Shown piece after piece: positions 23,727 to 31,647 of a stretch of DNA of 64,000 nucleotides (the stretch's first letter is position 1; the number at the start of each line of letters is the position of its first letter). Location: assembly GCA_964592425.1 (NCBI GenBank), contig CAZQCG010000016.1:1-64000 (forward strand), given 5' to 3'. The translations under genes and the position numbers were made by a program. The DNA is from Viridilinea sp964592425 (GTDB lineage Bacteria; Chloroflexota; Chloroflexia; Chloroflexales; Chloroflexaceae). The notes beneath the pieces are model-generated. The model made no database searches, was not told the DNA's origin, and worked only from the letters and a program-made list of their open reading frames with translations.

Positions 23727-26339
23727 TCACCTGCCCCTGCGCAACTGGGCATCAACACGGAAGGGGTTGGCCGCATCGGCAGGAATGATTGCCTCACCGT
23801 CGGCAATGATCGGGCGATAGCCGCCGGCAAGCACAATCACACTGTAGTTCTGCCCCCGTTGCACCGGCGCTTCAGTCTGGTAGAGGCCGTTACGGTCGGT
23901 AGTGCCCAGGGTCAGCACCTCGTCGGCAGTAATGGTGTCATCGTTGGCAACGTCGCTGGCGCGCAACTCCGGGCGGATGATGAAGATCTGGGCTCCACTG
24001 ATGCCCCGGCGCGTGCTGGCGTCAATGATCTGCCCACTGAGGAAGACCAGGTCCTTCGATCCGGTAGGTGGTGCGCTGGGGCCGCTGCCGGTAGTGCAGA
24101 CGGCCATACGCACATCGTCTACAAACATACTCGAGACATTGCCGCGCGGGTTTTCCGAGCTGAAGACCAGGCGGATCGTGCGCCCGGCGTAGCGCGATAG
24201 GTCGAAGCTGACTTCATTCCAGCTATCGTCACCGGAGGAGGAGGGCAGCGCTTCGAGTGTTTCGAGTACGTCACCGCTGGTATTGGCAATAGCCGTACTG
24301 AAGATCGCCTCAGCCGCGAAGGCTCCGAGCAGGCCGGTGGTTTCATAATGCACAAGACGGGCGTAGCTCAGTTCGATGCGCGTGGCATTGGCCGGGATGG
24401 TCAGATCCTGGAAGATCGCCTGCAGAGTCTCCTGGTCGGTGCCGCCGAGCCAGGCACTGCGGCGTCCATTGCGCGGCAGTTGGGTGTCGATAATGCGCGT
24501 CTCGCCGCGCACAACCTCTGTCCAGCCGCTATCCTGCTCGAAGCCGCCTGAGACAATCATGTCGCTACAGCCAGCGGGCAGGGGCGGGAGCGGTGTCTGC
24601 GGTACCGCATCACCTGAGGGTGTATCACCGGGTTCGCTCACCGGGCCGCCGGGGTTTGCCTCGCTGGTGATGCCGACCTGGGCAAAAGCCTGTTGGACGG
24701 CCTGCACCTCGTCACCCTGGCCAAAGAGATCGCCCGCAGCGCGCGCGCTTGCATTGGCCGCTTCGACAAAGTCGGCGCTGGGGGTGAGGTACTGGGTGAG
24801 GGCGCGGAACGCGATCTGCTCGGTCTTCTCCCGCCCAATTGCCTCGGCCAGCAGGAAGTGGGCATGGTTGGGGATGCCACTGTTAATATGCACCCCGCCG
24901 TTATCGGCGCGGCGCGAATTGGGCAGGTTGGCATACTCGTCCATCGATGCTGGCTGACCAATCCCGCCAAGTGGGTCACTGGGGTCGTAAGCGCCCTCAG
25001 CGTTGGGGTCTTCCAGGCTGCGCAGGTAGGGGCGCGGGTAGGGCGGCGACTTCATTACATCCTCGCCGATCAGCCAGTCCTCGCGGTCGATCATCGCTCC
25101 GAAGACATCAGCGTAGGACTCATTGAGCGCGCCCGGTTGCAACTCGTAGATCAGGTCGGACGTCGTTTGAATAACGCCATGGGTGAACTCGTGGCCGATC
25201 ACGTCGAGGGCGTAGGGCAATGGTTTGAAGATCTGCCCGCCGTCGCCGTAGATCATCTGGTTATACTCGCCGACCCAGGCCGCATTCTCCGAGTCTTCGG
25301 GATCTTTGCCGAAGTTGACTGTCGAGATGAGGGCCATACCCTCGCCATCAATCGAGTTACGCTCGAAGCGATCAAAGTAATAGTCGTAGACCAGGCCCGC
25401 ACCGTCGTGGGCAGCCTGGGCTACCGGGTCACGTGTACGCTGGCCCTCTTCGATGATCAGGCGACCGGGGATACGGGTCGTATTCTGAGCAGTGAAGGTC
25501 TGGCGGCGTTTGATCGGCATCAGGTCATCAATGGCGTGTACAACCAGCGGGCGCCTGGCATTAACGAAGTATTGCCACTGGCCGAGCGGCTCACTGGTGA
25601 GGATACGCAATTGCCAGACAAGGCTGGCGTGGCCCTGCTGGTCAACATAGACTGCCAGGCGGGTTGCCTCGGGGCGCGGCGTGATGATCAGCGTGGCCGC
25701 TTCAGCAGGGAGCAGTTGGCTCTGGGTGAGATCGCGCAGGGCTACCTCAAGGGCCTGGTCGGCGCTGAGGGTCGGGGTGCTAGCCAGATTGATCGCTGGC
25801 TGGAACTGGCCATTGACGGCCACAATGCGCTGCTGGGGATCAAGATGGACAATCAGTTGGTGCCCGAAGACGGGCAAACCCTGGTAGAACTGGTCAAAGC
25901 GCAGGTGACTGAAGCCGAGTTGCGCATCAGGCTGGATGCGCCGCAATTGCAACTCAGTGCTGGCGCTGCGTAGCCCGAAGAGGACCCGATTCTGGTCGAG
26001 GAAGCCACGGGCAAGGGCTTCGGGCAGGCCCACTTCGGCGGCGGTGGGTGTATAGGGCAGGCGCTCGGCAGGGTGGCGGGTGGTGACGAAGCTGGCCACG
26101 CCAGTGCGCGGGTGGAAGACCGCATCGATCGGGGCGGCGCTCCGAGCCTGCAGCGCGGCAAGGGCCTGTTCCGGCGTCGGCTCTGCGTTCAGCCGGACAA
26201 GCTGCGGGTCGAGGTGGAGGGTGAGGGCGGGGGCAGGTGGGGAACGCTGGGGGATGGGCAACAGGACAAGGGTGATCAGCAGGAAGAGCAGGGCGGGTAG
26301 CAGCCAGGGCTGAGCGCGGGGCGAAGAGAAGTGCTTCAT
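23727..26339 (-). CDS. Secreted thermolysin-family (M4) metallopeptidase with C-terminal add-on domains
   Basis: The 870-residue precursor has an N-terminal membrane/secretion segment (LLPALLFLLITLVLLPI), an FTP-type propeptide, the zinc site HEFTH near residue 383 with its third ligand in NESYAD near 410, and the catalytic His region NSGIPNHAHF near 490, so it should be active. After the M4 domain (about 580) it has a Pro linker, a carbohydrate-binding/MAM-like beta sandwich and a carboxypeptidase-regulatory-like (beta sandwich) C-terminal domain, which commonly help substrate or surface binding. Start at ATG 26339; an in-frame ATG at 26366 lies within the coding end of rex. It follows rex by one base and is likely cotranscribed. 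Confidence 0.9.
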   Translation of the reverse strand: MKHFSSPRAQPWLLPALLFLLITLVLLPIPQRSPPAPALTLHLDPQLVRLNAEPTPEQALAALQARSAAPIDAVFHPRTGVASFVTTRHPAERLPYTPTAAEVGLPEALARGFLDQNRVLFGLRSASTELQLRRIQPDAQLGFSHLRFDQFYQGLPVFGHQLIVHLDPQQRIVAVNGQFQPAINLASTPTLSADQALEVALRDLTQSQLLPAEAATLIITPRPEATRLAVYVDQQGHASLVWQLRILTSEPLGQWQYFVNARRPLVVHAIDDLMPIKRRQTFTAQNTTRIPGRLIIEEGQRTRDPVAQAAHDGAGLVYDYYFDRFERNSIDGEGMALISTVNFGKDPEDSENAAWVGEYNQMIYGDGGQIFKPLPYALDVIGHEFTHGVIQTTSDLIYELQPGALNESYADVFGAMIDREDWLIGEDVMKSPPYPRPYLRSLEDPNAEGAYDPSDPLGGIGQPASMDEYANLPNSRRADNGGVHINSGIPNHAHFLLAEAIGREKTEQIAFRALTQYLTPSADFVEAANASARAAGDLFGQGDEVQAVQQAFAQVGITSEANPGGPVSEPGDTPSGDAVPQTPLPPLPAGCSDMIVSGGFEQDSGWTEVVRGETRIIDTQLPRNGRRSAWLGGTDQETLQAIFQDLTIPANATRIELSYARLVHYETTGLLGAFAAEAIFSTAIANTSGDVLETLEALPSSSGDDSWNEVSFDLSRYAGRTIRLVFSSENPRGNVSSMFVDDVRMAVCTTGSGPSAPPTGSKDLVFLSGQIIDASTRRGISGAQIFIIRPELRASDVANDDTITADEVLTLGTTDRNGLYQTEAPVQRGQNYSVIVLAGGYRPIIADGEAIIPADAANPFRVDAQLRRGR

Positions 26340-26340
26340 A

Positions 26341-26988
26341 TTATTCCTGCTGCTGATCAGCCTCACGGGCCAGGTAGTAGGTCATACTATGGAGCACGGC
26401 GACCGGGTCGATCGAGCGCACCCAGACATCATCAGGGGTTTGCAGCACGATCGGTGCATAGTTGAGAATGGCGCGCACCCCGGCCTCGATCAGCAGATCA
26501 GCAACTGTCTGGGCATGGGTAGCCGGCACCGCGATAATCGCCAGGCGCACATGCTGGGTACGCACAACGGCCTGGAGTTGGCTATAGTCGCCGATTGTCA
26601 GTTCGCCAACCGGCTGGCCGATCTTGGTCGGGTCGCTATCAAAGAGGCCGACGATCTGTAGCCCGGCGGCGCGAAAGCCGTCGTAGCGGGCAATGGCCTG
26701 GCCCAGATAGCCAACCCCAACCAGCACCACCGGCCAGTGCTGGTTCAGACCGAGGATGCGCTCGATATGGTGCAGAAGTTTCTCGACATCGTAGCCGATG
26801 CCCTGCTTGCCGAACTCACCGAAGTAGGAGAGATCCTTACGGATCTGAGCAGCGGTGACGTTGATCCGCTCGCCGAGTTCTTGTGAGGAGACCGAGAGAA
26901 TGCCTTCCTCAAGCAGGTAGCGGAGGCTGCGTGCGTAGAGAGGGAGCCTGCGGATGACGACATCAGGGGGTATGTCAAGACGATCCAC
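26341..26988 (-). CDS. rex: Redox-sensing transcriptional repressor Rex
   Basis: The 215-residue protein has an N-terminal winged helix with SVSSQELGERINVTAAQIRKDLSYFG (about 30-58), the family's recognition segment, and a NAD(H)-binding Rossmann fold with VLVGVGYLGQAI (near 85-96) and GLFDSDPTKIG. Rex proteins release DNA when the NADH/NAD+ ratio rises, adjusting fermentation or respiration genes. The length is typical. A good Rex box (TTGTGA-N6-TCACAA) was not found in the gap upstream, and none was recognised before the glycerol cluster, so its targets are not known from this window. Confidence 0.93.
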   Translation of the reverse strand: MDRLDIPPDVVIRRLPLYARSLRYLLEEGILSVSSQELGERINVTAAQIRKDLSYFGEFGKQGIGYDVEKLLHHIERILGLNQHWPVVLVGVGYLGQAIARYDGFRAAGLQIVGLFDSDPTKIGQPVGELTIGDYSQLQAVVRTQHVRLAIIAVPATHAQTVADLLIEAGVRAILNYAPIVLQTPDDVWVRSIDPVAVLHSMTYYLAREADQQQE

Positions 26989-27529
26989 ATGCGTCTCCGA
27001 TAGGTTAGGGCGGATTATTTCGTGAAGTGTAGCACGATGTTTCGCGCCATGTCAAGCCATGTGGCCGGCTCGGGTGTGACGTAAAGCCTTGCGGGCCGCG
27101 CCCGCACGCCCGGCGGCTGAAGCCGCCAGCTAGCGCCTGCGACGCCCGCCTGCGCGGGCTGCGGAGGTCGCGCAGGCGACCTTCGTCCTGGGAGCCCGCC
27201 CCTTTACGGGCCAGGCGCGGGGACAGTGTGCAAGAACCTACGCCACACCCGCGCGCATGGGTGTCACGGATTGGTTTGCCCCGCATCCGCACCGGGTAGG
27301 GGCGGACCCACGTGTCCGCCCGCCAAACGCCGCCTGCGGCGGGCGGTGCGGTGCAAGAACCTACGCCACACCCGCGCGCATGGGTGTCACGGATTGGTTT
27401 GCCCCGCATCCGCACCGGGTAGGGGCGGACCCACGTGTCCGCCCGCCAAACGCCGCCATGGATGCTGAGCCCGCTTTCATAACGAAGGGTGCATTCGCCA
27501 GGATTTTGCTCAGGCCCTGATTGGCTGAG
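26989..27529. other. 541-base non-coding region rich in palindromes
   Basis: No gene is supported between rex and tyrA. Short readings here are in GC-skewed repeat sequence. It holds two 107-base identical copies (27228-27334 and 27351-27457) and upstream of them several short GC hairpins (for example GGCGGCTGAAGCCGCC at 27112-27127). It must also contain the rex promoter. Confidence 0.7.
27228..27457. repeat. 107-bp direct repeat, two copies
   Basis: Copies at 27228-27334 and 27351-27457 appear identical and are offset by 123 bases. Each contains two internal inverted repeats: a CACCCGCGCGCATGGGTG stem, and a GGCGGA-CCCACGTG-TCCGCC stem further on. The 16-base spacer between copies carries another palindrome (GCGGCGGGCGG-type). 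Structured, non-coding and duplicated in tandem, it looks like a small mobile or repetitive extragenic element. Confidence 0.75.
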
Positions 27530-28504
27530 TTAGCCTTTGCGCGATCCTCCGGGGCGGCGGAAGCCAAGCAGGTTCGGGCGCTCGATGGTCGGTTGGTTGA
27601 GGAAAGCAGCCTCTCCGGGGCGCAGGCCGGGTCGTGCATCAAGCCAGGCGTCACGTTGGGCTTTGGCCCGTTCGAGCAGAGCCACGATGGCCTCACTGTC
27701 ACCGGCCTCGATCTGGTCGCGCAGGTCAAGCAAGAAGGCGGCCATCTCGTTGAGCCAGCGGCTGATTCCAACCGGGTTGGTCAGGCAGATATCGCGGTGC
27801 ATCTGCGGGTCGCCCGAAGCCAGGCGCGAGACATCGCGGAAGCCGCTGGCAGCCAGGGCGGAGAGCTCCTGCCAGGCTGGGCTGCGCCCGGTGATCTCGA
27901 CCAGGGCCACCGAGAGCAGCATCGGCAGGTGGGAGATCCCGGCGACATAGGCATCGTGCTCGTGGGGGTCGATATAGTAGGGGCGGGCACCAAGCATACG
28001 AACCATTGCCTCGACTGTCTCGACCGCCGCCGGAGGCGTGCTACTGCTAACGGTAAGGCAGTAGATCGCGTCATTGAAGAGAGCAGGGTCGGCGGCAGCC
28101 ACCCCGGCGTGCTCTTTGCCAGCCATCGGGTGCCCCCCAACGAAGGCTACCCCGGCTGGCAGGCTAGCCGCCGCCCACTTGCTCACCTCGGCTTTGGTAC
28201 TGGCTACGTCGGTCACGATCGTGCCAGCGGGCAGCAGGCTCCCGAGCTGGGCCAGAATAGTGCGCATGCTCTGCACCGGGGTGGCGATCACCACAATCGA
28301 GGCCTCACTGACCGTCTCAGCCAGGCTGCGCCCCTCGCGGTCGATAGCCAGACGCCCACGGGCCTCCCTGGTCGCCTGAGGATTGCTATCCCAGCCCAGC
28401 ACCTCAAGTGGTCCCAGGGGCGACTCGCGTGTCTCGACGGAGCGCAGGGCCATGCCGAGCGAGGCACCGATCAGGCCCATGCCGATAATGGCGATACGGA
28501 GCAT
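27530..28504 (-). CDS. tyrA: Prephenate dehydrogenase
   Basis: The 324-residue NAD(P)-dependent enzyme makes 4-hydroxyphenylpyruvate for tyrosine. The IIGMGLIGASLGMAL nucleotide fold (residues 4-18), VTDVASTKAEV, the substrate-region GGHPMAGKEHAG and SHLPMLLSVAL are conserved, so substrate arginines and histidines are likely in place. There is no ACT regulatory domain. The ATG at 28504 was chosen because it starts the first strand directly. It follows aroC and a small membrane protein on the same strand, an aromatic-synthesis group. Confidence 0.93.
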   Translation of the reverse strand: MLRIAIIGMGLIGASLGMALRSVETRESPLGPLEVLGWDSNPQATREARGRLAIDREGRSLAETVSEASIVVIATPVQSMRTILAQLGSLLPAGTIVTDVASTKAEVSKWAAASLPAGVAFVGGHPMAGKEHAGVAAADPALFNDAIYCLTVSSSTPPAAVETVEAMVRMLGARPYYIDPHEHDAYVAGISHLPMLLSVALVEITGRSPAWQELSALAASGFRDVSRLASGDPQMHRDICLTNPVGISRWLNEMAAFLLDLRDQIEAGDSEAIVALLERAKAQRDAWLDARPGLRPGEAAFLNQPTIERPNLLGFRRPGGSRKG

Positions 28505-28518
28505 AGGGTTATTCCTTC

Positions 28519-29103
28519 TCAAGCCGCTTCGGTTGTGACGCGCCCCAGGAAGAGCAACTCGGCAATTACCAGGGCGACCGTTAACAAGAGCAGGCTGACC
28601 CAACTGAGTACGCGCAGGCTACCCAGGGCGGCAACGGCGGCAAGCAGCAGGCCGATCTCGTAGGATTGGCGGCGAACGCGGCGACCATCAAGGGCTCTCG
28701 CACGTGAGCGAAAGATGCGCGCACTGGCGGCATGGATGAAGGGCCGGCTGAGGGCGGCCCCACAGAGGAAGACGGCGATGATCAGCAGCCCGTAGACCGG
28801 TAGATCCGGCAGGGCCAGCAGCCAGTCACGCGGCCCTGGTACCAGGGCCAGGCAGTAGAGCAGCAGCACCGTCCCTATGGTGCCCTCGACCGTCAGGCCG
28901 TGCAAGCCCATATGGGCCTCGACGGGAATAAAGGTGAGTAGGGGTGCCGCCAGGATCAGCACAGAGAAGAGGATGCGCTGCAGGGCCAGGGGCGGGTCGT
29001 CCGGGGTGAGCCCGCCGAAGAGCAACAGGGCCAGGGCCGCCGCCCAGCAGAGCCCGGCAATGGCTGCGACGAGCAGCGAATAGGAGTCGCGTGTCCGGTT
29101 CAT
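28519..29103 (-). CDS. Hypothetical polytopic membrane protein
   Basis: The 194-residue protein has about six hydrophobic helices (for example LLVAAIAGLCWAAALALLLFG at the N-terminus and VLSWVSLLLLTVALVIAELLFLG at the C-terminus) and a basic loop in the middle (FRSRARALDGRRVRRQ). The family is not recognised. Its start overlaps the aroC stop by four bases (ATGA) and it ends 14 bases before the tyrA start, so the three genes form one operon. Whether it helps aromatic synthesis is unknown. Confidence 0.65.
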   Translation of the reverse strand: MNRTRDSYSLLVAAIAGLCWAAALALLLFGGLTPDDPPLALQRILFSVLILAAPLLTFIPVEAHMGLHGLTVEGTIGTVLLLYCLALVPGPRDWLLALPDLPVYGLLIIAVFLCGAALSRPFIHAASARIFRSRARALDGRRVRRQSYEIGLLLAAVAALGSLRVLSWVSLLLLTVALVIAELLFLGRVTTEAA

Positions 29104-30170
29104 AGGCGCGCCGTGCGCTGGCGCAGCAGGTGGTCGGCCAGCACCAGGGCCAGCATCGCCTCGGCGATTGGCACCAGCCGAGGCAGGACGGTCGGGTCGT
29201 GCCGCCCGCGCACCTCGATGGTCGCCGGGTTGCCCTCGCGGTCGACGGTAGCCTGGGGCCGGGCGATACTTGCGGGGGGTTTGGCCGCCAGACGCACGAC
29301 GATCTCTTCGCCGGTGGAGATACCGCCCAGGATGCCGCCGTGGCGGTTGCTGCTTGTGCCGATGCTGCCGTCGGCGCGGCGCACGAAGGGATCGTTATGC
29401 TCGGAGCCACGCAGGTCGGCGACGGCAAAGCCTTCCCCGATCTCGACCCCCTTGATGGCCGGGATCGAGAACATGGCCTTACCGATTTCGGCCTGGAGTT
29501 TGTCGAAGACCGGCTCACCGAGGCCGGGCGGCACACCACGGGCGCGTACCTCAACCACCCCACCGAGCGAGTCGAGTTCTCGGCGCGCCTGATCGACCCG
29601 TTCAACCATCAGGGCAGCTACTGCGGGATCGGGGCAGCGCATGATATTGCGCTCGATTTCGGCCTCGTCGAAGACCTGCGCCCGCAGATCGCCAAGCTGT
29701 AAGGTGTAACCAACAAGGCTGACCCCGGCTTCGGCCAGCAACAGGCGGGCGATGGCTCCGCCGGCCACCCGCCCAATCGTCTCGCGGGCACTTGATCGCC
29801 CCCCGCCACGCCAGTCGCGAAAGCCATATTTGGCGTCCCAGCTATAGTCGGCGTGGCCGGGCCGGTAGAGCGCTTTGATCTGCTCGTAGTGACCCGATTT
29901 GGCATCGGTGTTCCAGACCAGCATCGTGATCGGAGCCCCGGTTGTCCGATCCTCAAAAACCCCTGAGAGGATCTGTACCTGGTCGGCCTCCTGGCGCGGT
30001 GAACTGACCCGGCTCTGGCCCACACGGCGCCGGTTCAACTCGGCCTGGATCTGCTCAACCCTGAGTGCGAGCCCGGCGGGGCAGCCGTCAACCGTACAGC
30101 CGACCGCCGGGCCATGCGATTCTCCCCAGGTTGTCAGGCGGAAGAGCGTGCCAAAGCTGTTGCCTGCCAT
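29100..30170 (-). CDS. aroC: Chorismate synthase
   Basis: The 356-residue FMN-dependent enzyme makes chorismate, the branch point of aromatic amino acids. The N-terminal GTLFRLTTWGESHG, the RSSARETIGRVAGGA FMN-binding stretch near residue 130, and the DPTVLPRLVPIAEAML C-terminal segment are all present; the length is typical. Together with tyrA downstream it supports tyrosine production. The ATG at 30170 is the expected start. Upstream lies a 206-base gap with a hairpin and a short palindrome. Confidence 0.96.
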   Translation of the reverse strand: MAGNSFGTLFRLTTWGESHGPAVGCTVDGCPAGLALRVEQIQAELNRRRVGQSRVSSPRQEADQVQILSGVFEDRTTGAPITMLVWNTDAKSGHYEQIKALYRPGHADYSWDAKYGFRDWRGGGRSSARETIGRVAGGAIARLLLAEAGVSLVGYTLQLGDLRAQVFDEAEIERNIMRCPDPAVAALMVERVDQARRELDSLGGVVEVRARGVPPGLGEPVFDKLQAEIGKAMFSIPAIKGVEIGEGFAVADLRGSEHNDPFVRRADGSIGTSSNRHGGILGGISTGEEIVVRLAAKPPASIARPQATVDREGNPATIEVRGRHDPTVLPRLVPIAEAMLALVLADHLLRQRTARL

Positions 30171-30221
30171 AGATTCCTAATAAACTAATCGGTCACTTGC
30201 TGTGCTCGGTGCCATAGCTGG

Positions 30222-30312
30222 GAGCGAGAGGGGCGCAGCCCCGCTCAAGAAAAACCTCTTCACGCAGTAGAGCAAAACTAAGGCTGTTACCTGCGCCAGA
30301 CCTGTCAGGTCT
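30222..30312. repeat. Intergenic hairpin and palindrome between aroC and the receiver-roadblock gene
   Basis: 30222-30246 forms a stem with outer GAGCG/CGCTC arms and a GGGGC/GCCCC core. 30298-30312 is a separate palindrome of 7-base arms around one T (AGACCTG-T-CAGGTCT), a motif that recurs in intergenic DNA of many bacteria. The first could be a transcription stop for the upstream gene; neither is followed by a T-run. Confidence 0.45.
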
Positions 30313-30376
30313 CACAGCGTTACTTCTGCGGTATTGCCTCTTCACCTTTATGGCAGGCGGCATGCCAAGTGACTCA

Positions 30377-31624
30377 TTAGCCAGATCTTGCCCCAAGAAC
30401 CTGGCGTAGTTCGCGCACGGCACGCTTGGTACTGATCCAGACCGCCCCAAGCTTGGCGATGACCATGGTTTTGTTGAAGACGAGCACCAGCAGAAAGCGC
30501 TGAGTTACTTCAAAGCAGTAGAGATCGACATAAGTGCCTTCGTGGATGTAGACACTGGTAGCATTTTCGTCGCGCAGTTGGCGACTCAGTTCGCCCGAGG
30601 TTGAGAAGTTAGTTGCGAGCAGTGGCAGCACAACCTGCATCGACAGATTGCTCACCTGACCTACATCAACCAGCACAACCCCGGCGCGGTCGGTCAGGGC
30701 CACACTCTGCGGGCCAAGATCCTGGACCAGCCGGCTCATTATGCTGCGGACAGCATTCAGGTTACGGGCTGTCACAACGACGGTACCAGTGCCCTCATCC
30801 CGTGCGGCACCTGACGTTGGCTCAGTTCCACCTGTGGGCGGCGGGGATGGCGGCGCTGCGAAGGGGCGGCGGCCAGGGGGCGGCTCAGTTCCACGTGCCT
30901 GGGCTGTGGCGGCTTCGCGCTCAGCTCGCGAGGGCAGGACAACGCGGGCCGGGGTGAAGTCGCGGNNNNNNNNNNNNNNNNNNNNNNNNNNNNNNNNNNN
31001 NNNNNNNNNNNNNNNNNNNNNNNNNNNNNNNNNNNNNNNNNNNNNNNNNNNNNNNNNNNNNNNNNCAGGGGCGGTGGGCGGAGCGGGCTTGGGTGCCGCA
31101 GGGGCGGTGGGCGGAGCGGGCTTGGGTGCCGCAGGGGCGGTGGGCGGAGCGGGTTTGGGTGCCGCAGGGGCGGTGGGCGGAGCGGGTTTGGGTGCCGCAG
31201 GGGCCGTGGGCGGGTTCTGGGGGGCCGTGGGGGCTGGAGCGATTGCCGGTACCGCAGCACGGCTGGCCGCCTCGGCGGCAGCCTGAACAACGGTCAGCAA
31301 CTCGCTGGCGCTGAGCGGGCCTTCGAGCACGCGAAAGACGACCTCGCTAGTTTCGGCTGCTGCGCGTAGGCTGCTCGCCGCAGGGCTGTAGAGCACCAGG
31401 CGCGTCGAAAGTTCAAAATTCGGCAGGATCTCGGCCAGATCCAGCCCACTCATGCCGGGCATCTCCAGTTCAGCCAGCAGCACATCGGGAGGCGTTTCGC
31501 GCAATTCCCAGAGCGCACTGTTAGCCGAGTCGCAGATCTGCACCTGACACTGGTCGCCAAATTGACCAACCAGGCTTTGCAGTGGCGAGCCCTCGCTGGC
31601 AACTACCATCAATCGGCAGGTCAT
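30377..31624 (-). CDS. Degenerate receiver domain joined by a Pro/Ala linker to a roadblock/LC7 domain (gap inside)
   Basis: The 415-residue translation (34 residues unknown because of the N run) has an N-terminal receiver-like domain (1-120). The phospho-acceptor Asp is Glu in the loop PDVLLAELEMPG, the N-terminal acidic pair is Ser-Glu (VVASEGSPL), and the conserved Lys-Pro is Gly-Pro, so it is unlikely to be phosphorylated. A linker of 11-residue units (KPAPPTAPAA) follows, then a C-terminal domain (about 285-400) with the roadblock/LC7 pattern used by small-GTPase partners (MglB-like). No GTPase gene is in the window. Its ATG (31624) lies 23 bases from the next gene upstream. Confidence 0.75.
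   Translation of the reverse strand: MTCRLMVVASEGSPLQSLVGQFGDQCQVQICDSANSALWELRETPPDVLLAELEMPGMSGLDLAEILPNFELSTRLVLYSPAASSLRAAAETSEVVFRVLEGPLSASELLTVVQAAAEAASRAAVPAIAPAPTAPQNPPTAPAAPKPAPPTAPAAPKPAPPTAPAAPKPAPPTAPAAPKPAPPTAPXXXXXXXXXXXXXXXXXXXXXXXXXXXXXXXXXXRDFTPARVVLPSRAEREAATAQARGTEPPPGRRPFAAPPSPPPTGGTEPTSGAARDEGTGTVVVTARNLNAVRSIMSRLVQDLGPQSVALTDRAGVVLVDVGQVSNLSMQVVLPLLATNFSTSGELSRQLRDENATSVYIHEGTYVDLYCFEVTQRFLLVLVFNKTMVIAKLGAVWISTKRAVRELRQVLGARSG
30966..31065. other. Assembly gap of 100 N in the Pro/Ala linker
   Basis: Exactly 100 N, the standard placeholder for an unknown gap length. It sits inside a 33-base tandem repeat, so short reads probably could not be placed. The true linker length and even the reading frame across the gap are not known. 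Confidence 0.98.
31066..31197. repeat. 33-bp tandem repeat coding for a Pro/Ala linker
   Basis: Four near-identical 33-base units follow the gap, differing by one C/T change between the first two and last two. Each codes 11 residues of the type PKPAPPTAPAA on the minus strand. A fifth, diverged unit continues to about 31230. Confidence 0.85.
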
Positions 31625-31647
31625 GCGTGTTCCTCAGGCCGTACCGT

